Of a stretch of DNA of 64,000 bases, positions 19,794 through 30,432 are shown one piece after another; position 1 is the first letter of the stretch, and each line of letters opens with the position of its first letter. The translations under genes were made by a program, and so were the position numbers. Origin of the DNA: an uncultured Gemmatimonadota bacterium (GTDB lineage Bacteria; Latescibacterota; UBA2968; UBA8231); the NCBI GenBank assembly GCA_903893785.1, contig CAITNQ010000253.1:30175-94174 (forward strand). The letters are read 5' to 3'. Under the pieces are notes generated by a model. The model was given only the letters and a program-made list of their open reading frames with translations, was not told the origin of the DNA and searched no databases.

Positions 19794-20892
19794 CGGGCCT
19801 CCTGAACGGGCGGCGTAGACGCCACCACGCCCCCAGGCGGGTGCGGCCCAGGCCTTCCGGTGCGAAGAGCATCACGACCACCAGGATGGCGCCGAAGACC
19901 GCGTCGTCATACGAGCCAAAGACGCCCCTCAGGGACAGGAAGCTGAGCCCGGCACCCCAGGCCAACGCCCCCCACAGATTCGCCATGCCGCCGACTGCGA
20001 CGATGGCGACATAGCGCACGGACTTCATCACGCCGGCCTCCGACGGGCCGATGCCACCGTTGTAGTGCGTCAACAGGGCGCCGGCGATGGCCGCAATCAC
20101 GGCGCTGAGCACAAAGACCCGGACTTTCAGACCGGCCGTGTCGACGCCCATCGCATCGGTCGCCTCTTCGTTACCGTGGACCGCGCGCAGCGCCAGACCG
20201 GGGCGTGAGCGCACCAGGTTGAGCAGGCCCATCAGCACCACCAGCACCAGGGCCCAGGCCAGGTAGTAGTTGGCGGTGCGGTGCGGCAGGGCGCCATGGA
20301 CCATCACGCCAGGCAGCAGCTGGAAGCCGGGGACATCCGAGATGCCGTCGGCCTCGCCGCACCAGGGGGTGCCCAAGATGACTCGGTACACGATCGTGCC
20401 AAAGCCCAGGGTGGCCATGGCCAGGTAGTGACCCCGCAGGCGCAGCACGGGCACGCCGATGGCAAAGGCCACGGTCCCGGCCAAGATCACCGCCGCCACC
20501 AGACCCAGCCACGGCGACAGGTGCACCACGGTGCTCCCGTACAGGTCGGTGCTGCGCTCGGCAAGCCCGGCCTGCAGCAGCAGGCGCACTGGCAGGCCGG
20601 CGGCGCTGCCGGACAGATCCAGCGTGGTCAGCACCGCCGCCGTGTAGCCGCCGATGGCGAAGAAGCCTGCATGGCCCAACGAGATCTGCCCGGCGTATCC
20701 CATCAACAGGCACAGACCCAGGACCACCAGCACGTAATAGGCAGCCATGGTCAGCTGCGTCAGGTAATAGCGCGTCTCCGTGGCGCTGACCGCGACCTGC
20801 ACCGCGACAACGGCGACAGCGAGGAGCAGCGGCGCCCAATGGGTCGTGACTACCGTGATCAGCGCCTGGCGCCAACCCTGCGGTCGCTGCAT
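19780..20892 (-). CDS. livM: Branched-chain amino acid-type ABC transporter permease LivM
   Basis: YYVLVVLGLCLLMGYAGQISLGHAGFFAIGGYTAAVLTT...; start overlaps livH stop. Confidence 0.9.
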   Translation of the reverse strand: MQRPQGWRQALITVVTTHWAPLLLAVAVVAVQVAVSATETRYYLTQLTMAAYYVLVVLGLCLLMGYAGQISLGHAGFFAIGGYTAAVLTTLDLSGSAAGLPVRLLLQAGLAERSTDLYGSTVVHLSPWLGLVAAVILAGTVAFAIGVPVLRLRGHYLAMATLGFGTIVYRVILGTPWCGEADGISDVPGFQLLPGVMVHGALPHRTANYYLAWALVLVVLMGLLNLVRSRPGLALRAVHGNEEATDAMGVDTAGLKVRVFVLSAVIAAIAGALLTHYNGGIGPSEAGVMKSVRYVAIVAVGGMANLWGALAWGAGLSFLSLRGVFGSYDDAVFGAILVVVMLFAPEGLGRTRLGAWWRLRRPFRRPGGAA

Positions 20893-21773
20893 CAGCCGCT
20901 CCCCCGACCCCGGCCGCCGAACAGCCCGGTGGGCCGCGCCACCAGGATCAGCAGCAGCAGGCCAACCGACACCACATCCTTGAATGCGGAGGGCAGCACG
21001 GTGATGCTGAGCGTTTCCACGACGCCAATCAGCAGCCCGGCGGCAACCGCTCCGGTTGAGTTGCCCAGCCCGCCGAGAATGGCGGCCGTGAACCCTTTGA
21101 TCGCCAATGGCGTGCCGCAGTCGTACTGGGTCAGTGACATCGGCGAGATCACGCAACCGGCCAGGGCCCCCGTGGCGGCGCTCAACATGAAGGAGACTGT
21201 TACCATAGTCCTGGCGTCCACGCCGCATAGGGTGGCCGCAACGCGGTTGGCGCTGCAGGCGCGCATGGCCCGGCCGGTCTGGGTGTTGCCGAAGAACAGC
21301 GTCAAGCCGACCACCACAGCGGCGGTGACGCCCAGCACCCACAGCACCTGTGGCGACACAAACGCGCCCAGGACCCGTATAGACGATGTCTCGTTGCCAC
21401 TGAAATAGGGCAGAGCCCGCACTTTCTCGTCCCACACGTGCAGGGCCAATTCACGCAGCAGAATGGAGAGCCCGATGGTGATGACGATCAGCCGCAGGAC
21501 CGATGTGTCTTCCAGCCAGCGGATCAGCAGCAGCTCGACGAGCGCTCCCAGAAGGGCGGTCAGGCCCACGGCCGCCACGATGGCTGCTGGCAGTGGCATG
21601 TACGCAGCGAAAGACACGGCCATCATGGCGCCCAGCATGGCGAACTCGCCCTGGGCGAAGTTGATGATGCCGGTCGCATTGTAGGTGATGTTGAAGCCGA
21701 TGGCCACCACCGCGTAGATGCTGCCGATGGTGATGCCCGAAAGCGCATACTGCAGCAGCTGTACCGCAGTCAT
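20892..21773 (-). CDS. livH: Branched-chain amino acid-type ABC transporter permease LivH
   Basis: LLQYALSGITIGSIYAVVAIGFNITYNATGIINFAQGEFAMLGAMMA... Confidence 0.93.
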   Translation of the reverse strand: MTAVQLLQYALSGITIGSIYAVVAIGFNITYNATGIINFAQGEFAMLGAMMAVSFAAYMPLPAAIVAAVGLTALLGALVELLLIRWLEDTSVLRLIVITIGLSILLRELALHVWDEKVRALPYFSGNETSSIRVLGAFVSPQVLWVLGVTAAVVVGLTLFFGNTQTGRAMRACSANRVAATLCGVDARTMVTVSFMLSAATGALAGCVISPMSLTQYDCGTPLAIKGFTAAILGGLGNSTGAVAAGLLIGVVETLSITVLPSAFKDVVSVGLLLLILVARPTGLFGGRGRGSG

Positions 21774-21848
21774 GAATCTCGCCGGTCGTCGGGGGGGGCG
21801 GGGCTGACGGCCAGCGCCGACAGCCCCACCGCGGGTCGTGCTCCAGGT

Positions 21849-23015
21849 CTACTTCTTGTACGGAACGAACTTACCGCCCTTGACCGTCAGCATCTCGAAG
21901 GCGGTCACGTCCAGACCGCAGTGGTCCGTTGGCGAGAAAGAGAATACGCCGGCCGTGCCGGCCACACCATGCAGCCCCTCCAACGCGCCGCGGACCGCCT
22001 CCCGGTCGAACGCCGGGGCTGCCTCGACGGCTTTCTGCAGCAGGAGGAAGGCATCGAAGGCATGGCCGCCAAAGGTACTGACATCTTCCTTGAAGCGCGC
22101 CTGGTAGTCGTCTCGGTACTTGACTAGCACGGCCTTCTGCGGGTGTGACTTGGGCAGGGAGTCGGCGATCAGCAGCCGGCCGGCCGGGAAGATGATGCCT
22201 TCGGCGGCTTCGCCAGCCGCCTGGACGTAGCGGATGTTGCCGAAGCCGTGGCTCTGAAACAGCGGCACCTTCAGGCCGATCTGCTTCATGTTCTTCGGCA
22301 CGATGGACTGCACCGGCTCCACCGACCAGTTGACGACCGCCTTCACCTTGGCCGCCTGCAGTTTGGTCAACACGGCGGTCAGGTCGGTGGCTTCCTTCTC
22401 ATAGGTCTCCGAGATGAGAATGTTGATCCCCATGGTCGGGGCCAGTTTGGCCAGCTGGGCCGTGCCGGCTTTGCCGAAACCCGTGTTGCTGGCCACCACA
22501 CCAATGTCGGTGATGCCCATTTCCTTGAGCGTGCCGTAAATGCGCTGCACTGCCTGGCTGTCCATCTGCGGCGTCTTGAACACATAGGGCAGCACGGGGT
22601 TGACAATGGCCTCTGCCGCGGCGCACGAGATCAGGAGGGTCCCGGCCTGTTGGCAGAGCTCCTTCACCTTCATGGTTTCGCCCGTGGTCGACGGGCCGAT
22701 GATGGCGAAAACCTGGTCTTCCTCGATCAGCTGCTTGGCGAAGGAGATGGCCTTCTCGGGATCACCCTGCGAGTCCTTGATGATCAGGGTTACCGGGTGC
22801 CCTTTGACGCCGCCGGCCGCATTGGCCTGTTCGACCAGCATCTCAAGGGTGTTGGCCTCTGGTTTCCCCAGGTTCGCGGCCGGGCCGGTGACCGCCAGAA
22901 TGGCGCCGATCTTGAGTGGGGCCGCGGTTTCCGCCGGCGCTGCGGACGCCGACCAGAGCGAGCCCAGTAGCGCAGCAGCGACGAACTTCAGGAGCAGGGA
23001 GCGTTTGCAGGACAT
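21849..23015 (-). CDS. ABC transporter substrate-binding protein (LivJ/K-like, Peripla_BP_6)
   Basis: Signal peptide then LKIGAILAVTGPAANLGKPEANTLEMLVEQANAAGGVKGHPVTLIIKDSQGDPEKAISFAKQLIEEDQVFAIIGPSTTGETM. Confidence 0.93.
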   Translation of the reverse strand: MSCKRSLLLKFVAAALLGSLWSASAAPAETAAPLKIGAILAVTGPAANLGKPEANTLEMLVEQANAAGGVKGHPVTLIIKDSQGDPEKAISFAKQLIEEDQVFAIIGPSTTGETMKVKELCQQAGTLLISCAAAEAIVNPVLPYVFKTPQMDSQAVQRIYGTLKEMGITDIGVVASNTGFGKAGTAQLAKLAPTMGINILISETYEKEATDLTAVLTKLQAAKVKAVVNWSVEPVQSIVPKNMKQIGLKVPLFQSHGFGNIRYVQAAGEAAEGIIFPAGRLLIADSLPKSHPQKAVLVKYRDDYQARFKEDVSTFGGHAFDAFLLLQKAVEAAPAFDREAVRGALEGLHGVAGTAGVFSFSPTDHCGLDVTAFEMLTVKGGKFVPYKK

Positions 23016-23103
23016 ACGACATGGCCTCCAATGGGGGTTGCCTGCATGGCCCGGCAGGTGCGGTACGCGCTGCCAGGGGGCGGCGCGCCCGGGCGCGAAG
23101 CGT

Positions 23104-23132
23104 ATAATACACGCCTGGGGGGTGGCTGTCTA
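23104..23132 (-). promoter_or_regulatory. Promoter for the liv operon
   Basis: Reverse strand: TAGACA - 17 nt - TATTAT, about 90 nt upstream of the substrate-binding protein start. Confidence 0.55.
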
Positions 23133-23163
23133 CGGCTTCGGGTGCCGGCGGCCCGGACTTGGG

Positions 23164-25062
23164 TTAGCCACCCGAGCGGGTCTGGGCTGGCGGCGACATT
23201 GGCCCCCAGAACCGCGCATGCAACACTACCATCAAGGTAGACAGGTCGGCCGGCGAGACCCCCGAGATCCGCCCTGCCTGACCCAGCGTGCGCGGGCGGA
23301 CGGCGCTCAGTTTCTGGCGCGCCTCGGTGGCGATGTTCAGCAGCGGGTCAGCGTAGTCGAAGTCGGCCGGGATGGCCCGGGACTCGAGCCGTCGCAGCCG
23401 CGCCACGTCGGCCTGTTGGCGTTCCAGATAACCCGCGTACTTGATCGCCGCCTCGACCCGCTCGGCCGCGTCCCAACCCACGGGTTCGGGCGGCGGCGCC
23501 AGCTGGCAGAGCTGGGCGTAGTCGATCTCCGGACGGCGGAGCAGGTCGGCCAAGGACACCGCATGCCTGAGCTCTGCCGTTTCCACGCGGCGGAGGAACT
23601 CCTGGGTGCGGTCGTCGGGATGCACCCGGACCGAGTTGAGGCGCTCCAGTTCCCCGGTCACCTGCCGCTGTTTGGCCCGAAAACGCCCGTACACCCAGTC
23701 GCCCACCAGGCCCAGCGAGCGCCCCAGGTCCATCAGGCGCTCATCCGCATTGTCCTCGCGGAGCAGCAGGCGGTACTCGGCGCGCGAGGTGAAGATGCGG
23801 TACGGTTCGGTGGTGCCCTTGGTCACCAAGTCATCGATGAGCACGCCCATATAGCCCTGGGCTCGGTCCACCACAACCGGCGGCAGTCGGTGGGCTGTCC
23901 GGGCGGCGTTGATCCCGGCCAGCAGGCCTTGGGCGGCCGCTTCCTCGTACCCCGTTGTGCCGTTGATTTGACCGGCCAGGAACAGGCCAGCTACGCGTTT
24001 GGTCTCCAGATGGGGAAAGAGCTCGGTCGGCTGTACGAAGTCGTACTCGATGGCGTACGCCGGGCGCACCAGGCAGGCCTGCTCCAGCCCGGGCACCGTG
24101 CGCACCACCGCCTGCTGGAGCTCTTCGGGCAGGCTCATGGACAGACCGTTCAGGTAATACTCCTGCGTCCGCCTGCCCTCGGGCTCAAGAAACAGCTGGT
24201 GACGGTCCTTGGCGGCGAACTTGACCACTTTGTCTTCGATCGACGGGCAGTAGCGCGGCCCGATGCCCTCGATCCGGCCACCGTACAGGGCTGAGCGCTG
24301 CAGGTTAGCGCGTATCAGTTCGTGTGTCTGCGTCGTCGTCCAAGTCACCCAACACGGCAGTTGGGGGCCCGGCAGCGACTCGGTTGCCAACGAGAAGGGG
24401 CGTGGGGGCTCGTCGCCCGGTTGGGCTTCCATGGCGGCGAAGTCGATCGTGCGGCCGTTAAGGCGCGGGGGCGTCCCGGTCTTCAACCGGCCCACCGCGA
24501 ACCCCAGGCTGGCCAGGCTGGCGGCGGCAGGGTCAGCCGCGGCCTCGCCCGCTCGCCCGGCCGGGTAGCTGGTCTCGCCTTGATGGATGCGCCCGCGCAG
24601 GAAGGTACCCGTGGTGAGTACCACCGTGGTGGCCAGACAGGCGATGCCGCCGCGGATGAGGACGCCCTGGACGCGCCCGTCCCTGACCAGTACCTCCTCC
24701 ATGGTCGCCTGGCGCAGGTCGAGCCCGGCCTGCTCCTCGCACGCGAGTTTGAGCTCGGTCTGGTACAGCCTTTTGTCGGTCTGGACGCGCGAGGCTCGTA
24801 CTGCCGGGCCCTTGCTGGTGTTCAGGCGCCTGAACTGCAGGCCGGCGATATCGGTATTGCGGGCCATCCGGCCGCCCAGTGCATCGATCTCCTTGACCAG
24901 GTGCCCTTTGCCCACGCCGCCGACGGCCGGATTGCACGACATCTGGCCGATGGTGTCCAGGTTCATGGTCAGCAGCAGCACGCGCGCGCCCATGCGCGCG
25001 GCGGCCAGCGCGGCCTCAACGCCAGCGTGGCCCGCGCCGACGACGATGACGTCGTGACTCAC
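23164..25062 (-). CDS. mnmG: tRNA uridine-5-carboxymethylaminomethyl modification protein MnmG/GidA
   Basis: [64 protein letters not shown]... Confidence 0.96.
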   Translation of the reverse strand: MSHDVIVVGAGHAGVEAALAAARMGARVLLLTMNLDTIGQMSCNPAVGGVGKGHLVKEIDALGGRMARNTDIAGLQFRRLNTSKGPAVRASRVQTDKRLYQTELKLACEEQAGLDLRQATMEEVLVRDGRVQGVLIRGGIACLATTVVLTTGTFLRGRIHQGETSYPAGRAGEAAADPAAASLASLGFAVGRLKTGTPPRLNGRTIDFAAMEAQPGDEPPRPFSLATESLPGPQLPCWVTWTTTQTHELIRANLQRSALYGGRIEGIGPRYCPSIEDKVVKFAAKDRHQLFLEPEGRRTQEYYLNGLSMSLPEELQQAVVRTVPGLEQACLVRPAYAIEYDFVQPTELFPHLETKRVAGLFLAGQINGTTGYEEAAAQGLLAGINAARTAHRLPPVVVDRAQGYMGVLIDDLVTKGTTEPYRIFTSRAEYRLLLREDNADERLMDLGRSLGLVGDWVYGRFRAKQRQVTGELERLNSVRVHPDDRTQEFLRRVETAELRHAVSLADLLRRPEIDYAQLCQLAPPPEPVGWDAAERVEAAIKYAGYLERQQADVARLRRLESRAIPADFDYADPLLNIATEARQKLSAVRPRTLGQAGRISGVSPADLSTLMVVLHARFWGPMSPPAQTRSGG

Positions 25063-25140
25063 CTGGCAGGCGCCTGACGGGGTAGGGGACGGGTTGCGGC
25101 GTCCGGGCGACGAGTCATGGCCGCATCATGGGCAGGGGAG

Positions 25141-25168
25141 GACCCGGCCTGCCAGGGCAGGCCGGGTC
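25141..25168. other. Strong 12-bp perfect hairpin between mnmG and the kinase gene, no U-tract
   Basis: GACCCGGCCTGC-CAGG-GCAGGCCGGGTC; lies just downstream of the minus-strand kinase gene stop. Confidence 0.6.
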
Positions 25169-25182
25169 GGCAGAACCGCCGC

Positions 25183-26187
25183 TCAACCGTCGATCAGCGT
25201 GCGGTTGATGAATTCGGTGATCTCTTCGATCTTGAGCAGTTCGGTGAACAGCAGGCTCTGGGCGATGCGGCGGGACAGGTCCGCGGTGTGCGCGTCCGGC
25301 AGTTGCGCGGGCTGCCTGCCGTCGGTGGCGGCCAGCAGCAGACAGCCCAGATCACGGACTGCCAACTGCTCGGTCTCCTTGATCTTCTCGTAGGCTGCCT
25401 TGGCAAAGTAGGCGTGCCAGAAGACGTTGATGGCCTCCAGATAAGCGGCCTTCTGCGAGCTGTTCTGCATGGCTTTCAGGCACATGTCCGTGGCGTAGAA
25501 AGCCAGGTCAAATGAGGGGCTGCCGTAGTGGGCAGTGGCAAAGTCAACCAGGAACAGCTGCCCGGCTTGAACCCACACATTGCGGGGCCGCAGGTCACCC
25601 AGCACCAGCGCCCGGCCCTCGCGCAGCAGATGCCGTGCCTGCCCGTCGACGATCTTGCGCAGATCCGGGAACACCTGGGCCACCTGCCCATGGTAGGGTT
25701 CGACGCGCAACTGGCTGAACGCCTTGGTGTCCTTGAACTGCGTCTTGATGTCACGGTCATTGGCCGTCGCCGAATGCACCGTAGCCAGGTGCTCGCCGCA
25801 CTGCACAGCGATCTGCAGGTCGATGCGGCCACCCGCCAGTTCGTCCTCCCACAGCGATGCCGTATCGGCCGGCGCGGTGGTCACCAGCACGAAGTCCGTG
25901 CGGTCCTCGAGGATGACCTGCGGCACCAGGGCCGGTGGCAGCACGGCTGCCAGCCGTTCGATGCACTGCCTTTCGGCGAAGATGCGCGCCCGGTCCAGCC
26001 ACCACCGCTCCGGCACTGCGGCTCGCGACAGGGCCTGCTTGACGATCCAACGCTGTTCGGGACCGGCGACGTAGAAAACCAGGTTCTTCTGCCCGTCGCC
26101 CAGCGTTTCAATGGTCAGTGGCACGGGTTTCGGCAGCAGCTTCTTGCGCTGCAGGTACGCGGGGATGCTCTGCTTATCAAGGGTCAT
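25183..26187 (-). CDS. Aminoglycoside phosphotransferase/methylthioribose kinase-like protein
   Basis: MTLDKQSIPAYLQRKKLLPKPVPLTIETLGDGQKNLVFYV...RALVLGDLRPRNVWVQAGQLFLVDFATAHYGSPSFDLAFYATDMCL; APH/MtnK-like fold with an atypical catalytic loop. Confidence 0.75.
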   Translation of the reverse strand: MTLDKQSIPAYLQRKKLLPKPVPLTIETLGDGQKNLVFYVAGPEQRWIVKQALSRAAVPERWWLDRARIFAERQCIERLAAVLPPALVPQVILEDRTDFVLVTTAPADTASLWEDELAGGRIDLQIAVQCGEHLATVHSATANDRDIKTQFKDTKAFSQLRVEPYHGQVAQVFPDLRKIVDGQARHLLREGRALVLGDLRPRNVWVQAGQLFLVDFATAHYGSPSFDLAFYATDMCLKAMQNSSQKAAYLEAINVFWHAYFAKAAYEKIKETEQLAVRDLGCLLLAATDGRQPAQLPDAHTADLSRRIAQSLLFTELLKIEEITEFINRTLIDG

Positions 26188-27128
26188 GGCAGGGCCGCCT
26201 GCTCTCCGTGCGTTGAGGGGGCGCCGGCACTGCCGCCGGCCGGCTTGGCGTCGGGTGCGTGCCCGAGATGGGCTGCCTGGCCCGCAGCGTGGTAGGAACT
26301 GCGCACCAGCGGACCGGACTCCACATGAGCGAAACCCAGCCCGCGGGCAAGCTCGGCCCACCGGGCGAACTCCTCGGGCGGGGCGAAGCGCGCGACGGGA
26401 ACGTGCTGCGACGAAGGGCTCAGGTACTGACCGATGGTCAGTATGCGGCAGTGCACGCTGGCGAGGTCGCGGATGACGCTGGCCACCTCTTCGGCCTCTT
26501 CGCCAGCTCCCAGCATGATCCCCGACTTGGTGGCGCGGTGACCCAGGCCATGGGCGCGCGACAGCAACTCCAACGATCGCTCATAGCGCGCCTGCGGCCG
26601 CATCAGTCGGTAGAGTCTGGGCACGGTCTCCACATTGTGGTTCAGGATGTCAGGGCCTGCGGCCAAGACCGTGCGCAGGGCCTCAAGGTCACCTTTGAAG
26701 TCCGGGATCAGGACCTCGACCGAGGTCCCCGGGCACAACCGGCGCAGGGCCTCAATCGTGCGGGCAAACACCCCGGCGCCGCCGTCAGGCAACTCGTCGC
26801 GATTGACCGACGTGATGACTGCGTGCTGCAGCCCCAATCGCGACACGGCCAGGGCGACACGCTCGGGCTCCTCCTCATCCACCGCCGCCGGGCGGCCCGT
26901 CTTGACGGCGCAGAACCCGCAGCTACGCGTGCACACGTCGCCGAGGATCATGAAGGTCGCCGTTCGCTGGTGCCAACACTCGCCGATGTTGGGGCACCTG
27001 GCACTCTCACACACCGTGTGGAGGCGGAGTTCCGCTACCAGCCCTTTCAGGTCCAGGTATGCCGGACTACCGGCGGCTTTGGCTCTGAGCCAGACCGGCA
27101 GGCGCGGGCGAGGCGAAGTATCCGGCAT
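26184..27128 (-). CDS. lipA: Lipoyl synthase
   Basis: HTVCESARCPNIGECWHQRTATFMILGDVCTRSCGFCAVKTGRP...HNVETVPRLYRLMRPQARYERSLELL. Confidence 0.96.
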   Translation of the reverse strand: MPDTSPRPRLPVWLRAKAAGSPAYLDLKGLVAELRLHTVCESARCPNIGECWHQRTATFMILGDVCTRSCGFCAVKTGRPAAVDEEEPERVALAVSRLGLQHAVITSVNRDELPDGGAGVFARTIEALRRLCPGTSVEVLIPDFKGDLEALRTVLAAGPDILNHNVETVPRLYRLMRPQARYERSLELLSRAHGLGHRATKSGIMLGAGEEAEEVASVIRDLASVHCRILTIGQYLSPSSQHVPVARFAPPEEFARWAELARGLGFAHVESGPLVRSSYHAAGQAAHLGHAPDAKPAGGSAGAPSTHGEQAALP

Positions 27129-27204
27129 GGTGGACGGACCGGGGTGGGCGCCAACGGGGGCAAGGAGATACAACCAGGCTACATAGTGTACAGGGCGCCG
27201 GGCG

Positions 27205-28518
27205 TCAGATCAAGGCTGTTCCGGGCTGGCGGGCCGCGCGGGCGTGGCCGACCGCCGCGTTCACCCCTGGCCGGGGTTGGCACAGGCGGCTGATCTGCCA
27301 GGCCCACAGGCCCGCGACGGCGGCCAGTTTGGGGACCCGGTAGAATAGCGAGGTGGCCAGCGACCAGGTTCGTTCAGGATCAATGGCGCCGTGCTGTCCG
27401 GGCTGCACGTCCAGCAGGGCGAACGGCGTCGGCAGGGCCACCGCCGCGAACGCCACCCATAACCACGGGGCGCCCGTTCGGCCATACAGCAGGCTGAGAA
27501 CAGGCAGCAGGAACACGTAGTGGTGCTCCCAGGCATCTTTGTAGAGCAGGAAGTAGGCAGTCAACCACAAGGTGTACAACAGCAGCGGATCTGCATCACG
27601 GTCGCGCCAGGTAGCCCAGGCAGTGACCGCCAGCACGGCGGCGCCGGCGCCGCCCACCAGCGCCTGCCCCCACAGCGGCAGATCGGCCAACGTTCCCAGT
27701 TGGGCCAGCGGCAACCCGCTGGCTTTGGCGACGACGCTGATAAGGGTCCCCGCCAGGCCCAGGTTGCCGGCGTGCGTCAGCGCCCCGGGCACCTGACTCA
27801 TGCCCAGGTTGGCCCGGCAGAAGGCCGTCCAACTCCCCGGGTACGTCAGGAAATGCGGTAACGAAGTGGCGGCCACCACACCCGCTGTCGCCGCCAGACC
27901 CGGCCACCGGCCCCGACGCACCAGGGCCGGGGCCAGTAAGAGGGCATTGGGTTTGATCAAGATGGCGCCGGTCCAGGCGGCCACCCCCATTCGCTGGCGG
28001 CCCGCGTCAACTGTCCACAGGAAGACCAGCAGCAGCGACGTGGCCCACAGGCTTACCTGGCCCATGTACATCTCCAGGTACAACGGCGTTGCCGCCAGCC
28101 ACATGAATAGCGCGGCGGCTCGCCGCTGGGACCAGGGGGCCAGCCAGCGCCACAACAGCCAGAGGTCAGCCGCCAGCACCAGCTCGGTCAACAGCAGATA
28201 GGTCAAATAGGCCAACGCTGGCGAACTCAGCGCCAGAGCGCGAGCCACCACATGGGCAAAGGCGGGCAAATAGCGGAAGCCGAATCCCGCCTCCAGCCCG
28301 TACACATCACGCCCGGCCAGTACCGCCTTGCCAGCCAGGTAGTAGATCTGGAAGTCGAAGGCCTGCGGCGTGTGTGAACTGTCGTTGAAGAGGCGGTTGA
28401 GCCAGCCCCAGCGCAGTGACCCCAGGAACAGGGCGTGGGCTGCCAGTCCAGCCACCAGCCAGGCGACCGTCCGACGATGCGAACCCGCCGCGCCGGGCAC
28501 CGCCCTCGCCTCGGCCAT
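27205..28518 (-). CDS. Glycosyltransferase family 87-type (DUF2029) membrane protein
   Basis: Multi-TM ORF with DFQIYYLAGKAVLAGRDVYGLEAGFGFRYLPAFAHVVARALAL...ILIKPNALLLAPALVRRGRW. Confidence 0.75.
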   Translation of the reverse strand: MAEARAVPGAAGSHRRTVAWLVAGLAAHALFLGSLRWGWLNRLFNDSSHTPQAFDFQIYYLAGKAVLAGRDVYGLEAGFGFRYLPAFAHVVARALALSSPALAYLTYLLLTELVLAADLWLLWRWLAPWSQRRAAALFMWLAATPLYLEMYMGQVSLWATSLLLVFLWTVDAGRQRMGVAAWTGAILIKPNALLLAPALVRRGRWPGLAATAGVVAATSLPHFLTYPGSWTAFCRANLGMSQVPGALTHAGNLGLAGTLISVVAKASGLPLAQLGTLADLPLWGQALVGGAGAAVLAVTAWATWRDRDADPLLLYTLWLTAYFLLYKDAWEHHYVFLLPVLSLLYGRTGAPWLWVAFAAVALPTPFALLDVQPGQHGAIDPERTWSLATSLFYRVPKLAAVAGLWAWQISRLCQPRPGVNAAVGHARAARQPGTALI

Positions 28519-28572
28519 CTCAGTCGCTCAACGGGTACTGCCGAGCCGGGTCGGGGCGTGCCGCAGCACGGC

Positions 28573-30432
28573 TCACTCCGTGTCCTCGGCTTGAGCCTCG
28601 CTGTCGACCGCTTCTGACGGCGTACCGATCTCCGGTCGGTGAAGCCATTCCTGGTACTTGTCCGGACTCGCCAGGATTTCGCGGGCCCGCTGCACTTGCG
28701 GATCCACGGTGCAGTCGTACGCGTATGCCGCTCCCAGGCCGAACGTCTTCTCCAGGATGTCGAAGGTCAAGCGCCATTCCAGCAGCGGTTCGTCCTCGCG
28801 CCAGTGTTCCTCCTCAATGGCGTTAATGTCGGTCAACAGCTTGGCCAGGGGATCCGCCAGGCGCTTGTAGTGCTCGTCCTTGGCGGCCTTCTCCTGGAGG
28901 CGCTTCAGGTCGGCCTCGGCCTCGCTGACATAGGCGAACCCCTGCGTATCGAGCATCTGACGGAACTCGCGCAGCGTCCCGCTGTCAGCGCGGAACGTCG
29001 GACTCACGTCCTGATGGTGGACCTGGTACTCGCGCGCGAAACGGAAGAATTTGGGGTCCAGGGTTAACCATCCACTCAGCTGGTTGTAGAGCGGCGTCGC
29101 TTTACGGCCGGGGAGCGTCACATCCGGCGTGATCGCCCCGCCGCCGCGAACCGTGCGGCCGTACACCAACGTGCGGTAGGTCGTCTCGGCCCCTTTGACT
29201 GCGGTCGAGTCCTTGCGCATGCGCTTGTCGATCGAGCGGCCGCTGGGCGTGTGCCAGGCGGCCATGGTCAGCTTGAGCTGGGCATTGTCGCTGATCGGGA
29301 CCGTCTGCTGAACCGAACCTTTGCCCACGGTCGGCGTGCCTAGAATCAAGCCGCGGTCCCAGTCTTGGATCGCCCCGGCAACGATCTCAGAGGCGCTCGC
29401 CGACTGTCGGTCTACCAGCACCACCATGGGTTCGTCGCCAATCAGCGCATCCCGCTGGGTGACGTAGCGGGCCGTGTCGGGCATGGCGCGACCCGCAGTG
29501 AACACCACCAGCCGGTCCTTGGGCAGGAACAGGTCGGCGATCTCGACGGCCTCCTGCAGATAGCCGCCGCCGTTTCCGCGCAGGTCGAAGATCAGTCGTT
29601 TCATGCCCTGCTGCTGCAGCGAGACCACGGCCTGCTCCACCTCGGCGCCGCAACCGGCCTGGAAGCGCTCGAGTTTGATGTACCCGGTCGAGTCGGCGAA
29701 GAGCGTGTGATAAGGGACGCTCTTCATCTGGATCTGGGCCCGCCGGATCGCCAAGGTAAACGGCTGGCTGCGCCCGGCGCGGCGCAGGGTCAGGCGGACC
29801 TCGGTGCCCGGCTCACCCCGCATCAGGTCCGCCGCATCGGCCGCGTCCATGAACTTGGTGGTGCTGTCATTGATCGCCAGAATCAGGTCGCCTGCCTTGA
29901 CCCCGGCGCGCGCGGCAGGAGTATCGGCGTGCAGCAGCGACCAGACGGCAATGGCGCTGTCCGGGCGGACCACCTGGATGTGGAAACCCAAGCCCCCGTA
30001 ATGGCCTTGTGTCTGGATGTTGAAGTTGGCCAGATCCCGGCTTTCCATGAAGACCGAATACGGATCCAGAATCTCCAGTAGGCCCTGTTTGATCGCGTAT
30101 TCGCGGATCAACGTGTCGGCGGGTACATCGTACAACGCGTTGTCCGCCACCGCCTGCGTTACCTGCATCAGGGTGGTGAACCCTTCCGCCAGGTTGTTCG
30201 CCTTGCCGGTGTGGATGTACTCCGACGGCGGGTCGAGCGCCGCGAAAAGGCCGCGCGCCGTGGCATTGGCCAGGCTGTCGGGCGACAGTTCCTCGACATA
30301 ATAGCGCTGCACATGCAGCGCCACGCGCCACAGCACGTCGCGGAATTCCGACTGCACAGTGGGCGCCCCGGACGCGTGGTGGGCCAGCGACAGGACCAGC
30401 ACGAGGGAAAGGCTCAGGGTTCTCCGGCACAT
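28573..30432 (-). CDS. C-terminal processing peptidase, S41 family, with PDZ domain
   Basis: GLGFHIQVVRPDSAIAVWSLLHADTPAARAGVKAGDLILAINDS...FDLRGNGGGYLQEAVEIADLF...DRQSASASEIVAGAIQDWDRGLILGTPTVGKGSVQ. Confidence 0.92.
   Translation of the reverse strand: MCRRTLSLSLVLVLSLAHHASGAPTVQSEFRDVLWRVALHVQRYYVEELSPDSLANATARGLFAALDPPSEYIHTGKANNLAEGFTTLMQVTQAVADNALYDVPADTLIREYAIKQGLLEILDPYSVFMESRDLANFNIQTQGHYGGLGFHIQVVRPDSAIAVWSLLHADTPAARAGVKAGDLILAINDSTTKFMDAADAADLMRGEPGTEVRLTLRRAGRSQPFTLAIRRAQIQMKSVPYHTLFADSTGYIKLERFQAGCGAEVEQAVVSLQQQGMKRLIFDLRGNGGGYLQEAVEIADLFLPKDRLVVFTAGRAMPDTARYVTQRDALIGDEPMVVLVDRQSASASEIVAGAIQDWDRGLILGTPTVGKGSVQQTVPISDNAQLKLTMAAWHTPSGRSIDKRMRKDSTAVKGAETTYRTLVYGRTVRGGGAITPDVTLPGRKATPLYNQLSGWLTLDPKFFRFAREYQVHHQDVSPTFRADSGTLREFRQMLDTQGFAYVSEAEADLKRLQEKAAKDEHYKRLADPLAKLLTDINAIEEEHWREDEPLLEWRLTFDILEKTFGLGAAYAYDCTVDPQVQRAREILASPDKYQEWLHRPEIGTPSEAVDSEAQAEDTE

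Noticed and set aside
25141-25168. Perfect 12-bp hairpin as an intrinsic terminator
   Set aside because: Strong stem but no U-tract on either strand, so it is listed only as a hairpin and not called a terminator.
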